From Dryococelus australis (lineage: Eukaryota > Arthropoda > Insecta > Phasmatodea > Phasmatidae), in assembly GCA_029891345.1 (NCBI GenBank), contig CM057002.1:63044777-63108776 (forward strand): 64,000 nucleotides of DNA, in the 5' to 3' direction. Positions 57,674 to 64,000 of this stretch are shown piece by piece. The notes below the pieces were generated by a model. That model was not told the origin of the DNA and did not search any database. It worked only from the letters and a program-made list of their open reading frames with translations. The position numbers and the translations under genes were made by a program. Positions within the stretch are counted from its first letter, which is position 1, and every line of letters starts with the position of its first letter.

Positions 57674-58712
57674 TGATTGAGTAAAGGCGGGTAAGCCTAG
57701 CAAACAGCAGCGACGCGATGGTATCCAGACTAGGTGAAGAATGCAAAACACATTAACCCTGAGCTTTGCTATCACTGAAGAAAAGAAGGTTGAAGTGAGC
57801 TGCCTATATTCTCCACTACACCAATACGAGTTGTGTTGGTCTCTGTATTTCTACTTCCCATCTTCCTATTGGTCCTGACTTCGCTGGACACACTTACAAT
57901 ATTCCGCAAGGTTTATTAATATTTGTCCATCGGCCAATGGAGTCGCTTGTTGACTGTCTTACAACCAATGTTTTGTGACAGATGTAACGTTACACAATCC
58001 ATCGTGTTCATTAGAAAAGTTATTAAAATTAACGATTTTATTCACTAGAATTTAAATGTTGACTAATTATATATTTTTTACTCAGTTTGCTATAGAGTTC
58101 AGCGAAACAGCAAAACCATAGAAGTGTGAGATTTGTCTTCAAGAGCAAAAAAATTTCCAAATAAACGTTGCCCGAGTATATACGTGCATACTCCTCGAAT
58201 TATTAAAGCAATAATGGTTTGTTAAACATATCAGCGAAACGCTAGCAAAGGTCCACTCCCGGCGGCACGGTATTTGGGACAATTACGCCACCAGAAACTA
58301 TAATATACTTGGCAACCCTATGTATGGAGTCTGTCTGTGGACCCACGCCGAGATGAAATCATCAAGCTGCAGCTTGGCGCGCCGCTCATCGCCTTCCGAC
58401 TCAACACTCAGCCTCCAGCGACAGTATCATTCAGGTTAGTTATATCTTGTAACTGATTGGATTCTCCCTCGCCAATACCTTTAATGTATCTCCTAGAAAG
58501 CGTGATAAAGGATTCTCCCTCGCCAATATGTATCTCCTAGAAAGCGTGTTAAATATCTGTTCTGCCCTCATAATTAACCTCAGTTCATCTGTCATTATAG
58601 TATAAAACTTCCATATTCCTTAGACACTGGTATAAAATATTAAAAACATAACAAAGTGAAGAATCACTCCCTTAGTGCTGCGAAGGCAGTGCTAAGGTTT
58701 GGCTTCGCTTAT
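57674..58712. other. No supported gene; one tandem duplication
   Basis: 58330-58440 is GC-moderate and ends cattcag|gttagt, which could be an exon end followed by a splice donor, but nothing else supports an exon. ggattctccctcgccaata ... ctcctagaaagcgtg occurs twice in tandem at 58459-58552. Confidence 0.3.
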
Positions 58713-59138
58713 TATAGTTTATTCGCTGATTCTTCACACTTTTTGAATCTAACCTTTGAAAAATCACCCCATGTGTGATGTAGCTGGTTATTTCTTCAAT
58801 ATACCATGATTCACAAGCGTTGTATAATTCTGTTAACGTGAAAGTACATTATTTTTGTTTTAATATAACTTTTACTTACCTTTTACCCATAAAATTTACT
58901 ATTAATAATTTCTGTTAGTAAAAACTACGAGAAATCAGTTGTGTTGGTAACGCCAAGTAAGAAATAGTTCTAATGCGAAATATTATTTCACTGAGTGCGC
59001 ACTAATGAGGCGCGTTGTCCCTTTGGTAAATTTTTTCCAAATTTGGTTAATATTTGTTTACACAAGGCGGAGGCATATATTGGAAGTAGAATCGTTGGAG
59101 GGCTTCAGAAAAGTGTAAAGTAACCGCGAATGGACTAT
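58713..59138 (-). mobile_element. MITE family C copy, minus orientation
   Basis: Reverse complement of family C: tcttcacactttttgaatc at the left, aaaaatcaccccatgtgtga, caaggcggaggcatatattg and ggagggcttcagaaaagtgt at the right, ending aaccgcgaatggactat at 59138. The 51-bp array begins at that base. Confidence 0.75.
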
Positions 59139-60375
59139 TTGAAGAAATTCCTCGTTTTCGTTCCATAGTTTCTGTTTGGGAGGTGCTATTTTAAAAGAAA
59201 TTCCTCGTTTTCGTTCCATAGTGTCTGTTTGGGGAGGTGCTATTTTAAAAGAAATTCCTCGTTTTCGTTCCATAGTTTCTGTTTGGGGAGGTGCTATTTT
59301 AAAAGAAATTCCTCGTTTTCGTTCCATAGTTTCTGTTTGGGGAGGTGCTATATTAAAAGAAATTCCTCGTTTTCGTTCCATAGTTTCTGTTTGGGGAGGT
59401 GCTATATTGAAAGAAATTCCTCGTTTTCGTTCCATAGTTTCTGTTTGGGAGGTGCTATTTGAAGAAATTCCTCGTTTTCGTTCCATAGTTTCTGTTTGGG
59501 GAGGTGCTATATTGAAAGAAATTCCTCGTTTTCGTTCCATTGTTCCTGTTTGGGAGGTGCTATTTGAAGAAATTCCTCGTTTTCGTTCCATAGTTTCTGT
59601 ATGGGAGGTGCTATTAGAAGAAATTCCTCGTTTTCGTTCCATAGTTTCTGTATGGGAGGTGCTATTTGAAGAAATTCCTCGTTTTCGTTCCATAGTTTCT
59701 GTATGGGAGGTGCTATTTGAAGAAATTCCTCGTTTTCGTTCCATAGTTTCTGTTTGGGAGGTGCTATTTGAAGAAATTCCTCGTTTTCGTTCCATAGTTT
59801 CTGTTTGGGAGGTGCTATTAGAAGAAATTCCTCGTTTTCGTTCCATAGTTTCTGTTTGGGAGGTGCTATTTGAAGAAATTCCTCGTTTTCGTTCCATAGT
59901 TTCTGTTTGGGAGGTGCTATTTGAAGAAATTCCTCGTTTTCGTTCCATAGTTTCTGTTTGGGAGGTGCTTTTTGAAGAAATTCCTCGTTTTCGTTCCATA
60001 GTTTCTGTTTGGGAGGTGCTATTTGAAGAAATTCCTCGTTTTCGTTCCATAGTTTCTGTTTGGGAGGTGCTATTTGAAGAAATTCCTCGGTTTCGTTCCA
60101 TAGTTTCTGTATGGGAGGTGCTATTTGAAGAAATTCCTCGTTTTCGTTCCATAGTTTCTGTTTGGGAGGTGCTATTTGAAGAAATTCCTCGTTTTCGTTC
60201 CATAGTTTCTGTTTGGGAGGTGCTATTTGAAGAAATTCCTCGTTTTCGTTCCATAGTTTCTGTTTGGGAGGTGCTATTTGAAGAAATTCCTCGTTTTCGT
60301 TCCATAGTTTCTGTTTGGGAGGTGCTATTTGAAGAAATTACTCGTTTTCGTTCCATAGTTCCTGTTTGGGAAGTT
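59139..60375. repeat. Minisatellite, 51-bp unit, about 24 copies
   Basis: The unit contains ggaggtgctatttgaagaaa then ttcctcgttttcgttccata then gtttctgtttg. Six units, mostly at the left, are a 54-bp form (ggggaggtgctattttaaaa), so there are two repeat classes with the longer one next to the MITE. As both lengths are multiples of three, one plus-strand frame (413 codons, EVLFEEIPRFRSIVSVW period) and one minus-strand frame (432 codons, METMERKRGISSNSTSQT-like period) stay open; neither is taken as a gene. The first unit abuts the family C end at 59138 and shares ctatttgaag with that junction. Confidence 0.95.
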
Positions 60376-60885
60376 CTATTTGAAATGCTTTACCATGTCA
60401 AATTTACAATTTACTAATTGTTTAATTTTTTTGTATCTAGTTTCCACTCTGTTTTATTTCCTTCTTGCAAAAAGCGTGAAATTATTGATGAATTATAAAT
60501 ATGTTTCTCAAATTTTATTAGCAGGTAACATACAGACAAAACTAAGCACAGAAGTATTAAACAACTCGCAAAATGAAAATTTTTGATAATCGTACATTGT
60601 AAGTTTAATACTCTGAAACCAAAATTATGACACGGAAATCAAGAATTTCTGGATAAGAGGAAGTCGAGCCATCGTCCTGGCGTCCAAACTATGTTGTTGT
60701 GTGTTTGGAATCCAGGTTTATTTGTTACGAAACTACAAAACGTGCATCCACTGTGCCGAACTACGAAAGAATACCTACTCCAGACTATGTCTATATATAA
60801 CTTTGAGGACGTCACGTACCATTTCAGAGCATTGCAACATTGTTAAAAGCGACTTGTTCGAAGCACTGTATTGCAAAATATACCT
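60376..60885. other. No gene seen
   Basis: AT-rich unique DNA between the 51-bp array and MITE family F. Frames of 68-78 codons are not recognisable. Confidence 0.4.
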
Positions 60886-61345
60886 GTTATACAGGACGTA
60901 TCTAAATCCGACCAAAAAATATTGGTTTGCAGGTTAATCACGAAAAAAAAAAAAAAAAAAAGTTGAAAACATATATACGACCTATGGTCTACAGTTAATG
61001 CCAAGGGCTGTACACATCTTTGGACCTGAAACTTTTGTTCATTGCAAACATTATTGGATATAATATTTAAAATAGAACAACGATTGTCTGGATAATGGTA
61101 AACTGAACAAAAATGTTCAAACGCCGACATTTTCGCTGTAATTAAATTATTTCATGTAAATAATCACTGTTACTACCTTTATCTCAAGCTAACATCCATG
61201 TCACAGTAGCATATTTGGGATTTAAAGGATGTATTAATAATCCTTATGTCACAATTAACAAAAATGTCACCGTGTGTAATTACCCTGTAAAACTCACCGT
61301 TTTCGAGTAATTCGTGTTTTACTTACAAAATAATATTTACCAAAA
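60886..61345 (+). mobile_element. MITE family F copy, right end missing
   Basis: The left end (ctgttatacaggacgtatct, aaatccgaccaa, then an A-run and gttgaaaacatatatacgac) and interior match 16264-16730. The inverted right end seen at 16875-16985 is absent, so this copy is truncated. Confidence 0.65.
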
Positions 61346-61923
61346 TTTTTTTCAAAATGGCGGCCATGTAATTATTTTAATATATTTGGCATATCTATTT
61401 AACAATTTCAATCAAATGTTTAATACTGAAAGTATTTATTAGGATCTTCACGTATGGAACCTCGTTTTAAGTGACTTTGAATGATAGCCACTTCAAGAAA
61501 ATAAGGATTTTATGCGATATCTATGAGACCAATCAAGCCAATTTCCCCATCATGGTAGGCCATGTAAGTGAATGAATTTTAATGGCTCAGCCACTTATTT
61601 TCCGAATTATGTCTGTGTTTATATTTCATGTTAGTGAACCTATTATTCAAAACATTACACTGATTACAACAAAAGTTGATAATCCGAATCCTGCCTCCTA
61701 GACGCAGTTGTTTGCAATCTAGCATAATTTTACGAGTTTTTCTGAATTTGAGTCCCTTGTAAGTCATTCGTGTATTTTTATATCCTTGATACTGTTTCAC
61801 ATCTTTCTGGTTTCATCTCTAATGATATTGCCGTCAATGAGACGCCAAAACCTACCTAATATCTAAGCATTTAAGAATTTCAATAACATTTAATTGCTCC
61901 CATGTAGATGAAAGTAGGCTCGT
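61346..61923. other. No supported gene
   Basis: Starts with caaaatggcggccatgtaat, a phrase similar to family H modules, then AT-rich DNA. A 73-codon minus-strand frame (61579-61800) is unrecognised. Confidence 0.35.
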
Positions 61924-62342
61924 TAAAGGCTGTTCATGATAAAGTGAGCACTTTAGAAATGAACTTAAGAAATATTTCACTGCCCCTCCCTGCATATATT
62001 TTATCGGGTGCACTGAGTGACATTCGCCCAGTAAAGTTGGTAACGATGGATGGAAAGTAGTTCCAATTCTTAACATCGAATACAAAGTGTTAGGTGACCA
62101 TTTGTGATAACTTAAAATTAATTCTTTCACTTTTTTTTATGCATCGAGGTGTAAAAATTAGCAGATTCGTAAATTATTTTCTTTCTTAATAATTTCACAG
62201 TTTCAGTTGACCAACGCATGAATGAAGTGATGACGTCCATAGCAATAATATTTTACATAAGTCGGAGGAATACACAACGTGTATACAAGTATATCTTAAG
62301 AGAGGCTTTCAATAGTGCTCATTTTACCGTGAACAGCCTATA
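61924..62342 (+). mobile_element. MITE family A copy
   Basis: Left end aaaggctgttcatgataaag preceded by TT; right end gaggctttcaatagtgctca then ttttaccgtgaacagccta. Good interior match, including aaagttggtaacgatggatg. Confidence 0.85.
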
Positions 62343-63149
62343 GTTATCAGTAATTTCTTGTTCCATGTTGCAACGCTCGCAAGACTATTCTTGCTGGTCA
62401 ATGCGTCGCCAATCGTTTCGATGCTTTCTTACCTCTAACATAGAGCCTCGAGTATTTCGTATATTGAGTTGGCAGCAAGCTGGGCTGGACGGCCCTCTAT
62501 ACACTCGAGAGATTGTCCGTTTGCTTATAGGTTGGCGTGATCAAGTGAGGCGCCTCTGTACAGGTCTGTTCATCAATAACGGTCACCATCGCTGCCTGCT
62601 TATCACTGGCTCACAGTTAAACTGGGCGTGTCTAAATAACTATCATCCAATCACAACACCATTTTGCAGACATGCATTAACAAAAACATGTTAAGCAGCT
62701 AAATGATTCACAATTTCACGGCATCAGAAATAACCATGCAAAAATGCACATTTCATAAAATATTTTTCTCTATGATTATGTGTAAAATAGTTGTCTACCG
62801 CTGCAATAAAATATTTCTCCGTAGTGGCTTCCAAATACTTGCAAACTCTTATGCATATATTAGTAAAATAATCTGCTGCACAGAACTACGTGCCTTTCAC
62901 ACACTACAGAAGAAAAAAAAGGCGGATTTTTATTCTTACACTTGTGAATTCGTGTCAGCTAGCGCAGATTCCGAAACTACGGAAGATAAGGATTCCACGC
63001 CGTGAAAGGTGGCGAGGAAAAAAAATCTCTGAAGATACGTTTAGCCACTCTCAAACCTAGAAGATTTTTGAGATTCTCTTCGCCTTTGGACAATTCTATG
63101 TTGATAAAAAAAGGTGGGAAGGAGAGTGCGCACCGCTTTTAATAAAGAT
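62343..63149. other. No supported gene
   Basis: 62343-62640 is GC-moderate with a 109-codon frame from 62365 that shows no known domain. 62700-63010 holds a 100-codon frame, also unrecognised. Confidence 0.35.
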
Positions 63150-63445
63150 ACCTCAAGGTGAGAGCTTGGATCCGGAAATCCGACGCGGGGCAGGGGGGCG
63201 ACGGTATCACGTACGGATGTAACGGCCTCGCGCCCTCGCGAAAGGATAAACATGAACTGCCTCACCTGTGCGGCCGTTTCGCGCCGCGTGACTGATATTA
63301 AAAAGCTTGCGGAGGGGGGGGGGAGGTGAGGCGCCCACCGCGCCTCGTTTTAATGAATATTCGAGTCGCGCGCGAGCTGACGGCCACTCGAGCTGATGAT
63401 ACGAGTAATTAATGGCGCGCAACTCATGAAGAGGCCTCACGCGGT
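63150..63445. promoter_or_regulatory. CpG-rich island with homeodomain-type core
   Basis: The strongest GC/CpG island in the window, bounded by AT-rich DNA. It includes cgagtcgcgcgcgagctgac, a 10-G-class run near 63315, tttaatgaatattcgag and acgagtaattaatggcgcgc; taattaat is a core bound by many homeodomain proteins. Open frames on the minus strand (74 and 77 codons) look incidental. Promoter/enhancer identity is inferred from composition only; the gene concerned, if any, lies outside the window. Confidence 0.35.
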
Positions 63446-63537
63446 CTCTAAACTCTGTGCTCCGAGCAACACAGGTACAAACAGCTTAACTCGATCCTAG
63501 CCAATCAGCAACAGTCGATTTATCTGGTCGGTGCGTG

Positions 63538-63593
63538 ACACACACACACACAGACACACAAAGACACACATAGACACACAGACACACACACGT
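63538..63593. repeat. Imperfect (CA)n microsatellite
   Basis: CA dinucleotides interrupted by ga, aa and ta pairs at roughly 10-bp intervals. Confidence 0.9.
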
Positions 63594-64000
63594 ACGCGCA
63601 AAAGCGGGCAGACCATGCAGACAAGCCGATATGACCCACAATCCACTAATTAGAGGTAGTCAAAGTGAGCAAAATGGCTACCAGCAAAGACTTGGGATTC
63701 TTCCTACACGACTCGTACACAAAGACTGCAAATCGCACTGTAAAGAATAATGGTGCTGCAATAACACGTATTTTCCAATATCTTGGCGCAAAATCCGTAT
63801 AAAAAATGTTGTAGATATTCCGCAGTATTTGTAATTAATATTATAGTTATTTTATTAAATCTATGGTCTTATACGTACATGTTTTTTTTTATTGTGAACG
63901 ATGAGAAATAAAGTTATTATTTATGATATGAATCGGCAAGAACATTTTCGTTTGTATTTATTTTATACGGAAAATGCTAACAAATACCGAATAAATTTAA
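63594..64000. other. No gene seen
   Basis: AT-rich unique DNA to the end of the window. Confidence 0.4.

Noticed and set aside
59058..60417. 413- and 432-codon frames on opposite strands as genes
   Set aside because: Frames follow from 51/54-bp units without stops; translations are pure repeats and extend only slightly beyond the array.
62365..62694. 109-codon frame as an exon
   Set aside because: No recognisable domain; I see no acceptor/donor pair that would be convincing.

Overview
This is an AT-rich stretch of animal nuclear DNA with no intact host gene that I can support. It is most likely from an insect with a large, repeat-rich genome. Evidence: tRNA-headed SINEs, Helitrons with the internal phrase common in insect Helitrons, relics of Tc1-type transposases, MITEs, minisatellites, and a short interstitial run of the insect telomere pentamer (CCTAA) at 11863. 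A stick insect or other polyneopteran would fit, but that is a guess. All long open frames lie in tandem arrays whose unit length is a multiple of three, or in a broken transposase, so none is evidence of a host gene.

The dominant component is a group of short non-autonomous DNA transposons (MITEs) sharing a diverged terminal inverted repeat: family A (nine copies, about 400-430 bp), family B (two copies, about 240 bp when uninterrupted) and family C (five copies, about 370-440 bp). A and C also share about 70 bp of subterminal sequence, and A seems to insert at TA. Two unrelated MITE families, D (three copies) and F (two copies), are also present. SINE families: SINE1 at 3.1, 13.9, 35.2, 41.6 and 42.6 kb; SINE2 at 7.05 and 22.9 kb; SINE3 at 29.5 kb; SINE4 at 47.2 kb; plus a tRNA-related family E at 6.3 and 10.6 kb. 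There are two Helitrons (1.5 and 50.65 kb), a possible third (53.25 kb), a candidate solo LTR (30.66 kb), and Tc1-type transposase relics at 24.5-27.0 and 39.6-40.1 kb.

Layout: 0-3 kb GC-rich pieces and a Helitron; 3-7.3 kb SINE fold-back, MITEs, family E, SINE2; 7.3-10.2 kb a family B element split by a 2.67-kb insert that carries about 48 copies of a 33-bp unit; 10.2-17 kb family E, MITEs, arrays of 26 and 42/43 bp, a perfect hairpin; 17-22.8 kb nearly featureless; 22.8-27.2 kb a repeat with filled and empty SINE2 sites, and Tc1 fragments; 27.7-31.2 kb hairpin, MITEs, degenerate array, SINE3, solo LTR; 31-50 kb sparse; 50.6-62.4 kb dense Helitron/MITE/minisatellite territory including a 51-bp array; 63.1-63.45 kb a CpG-rich island that may be regulatory DNA for a gene outside the window.

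The most interesting pattern: each of the six clear minisatellite arrays lies inside, against, or within about 100 bp of a MITE end. In two cases the repeat unit shares sequence with the MITE terminus, which suggests that these ends seed tandem repeats.
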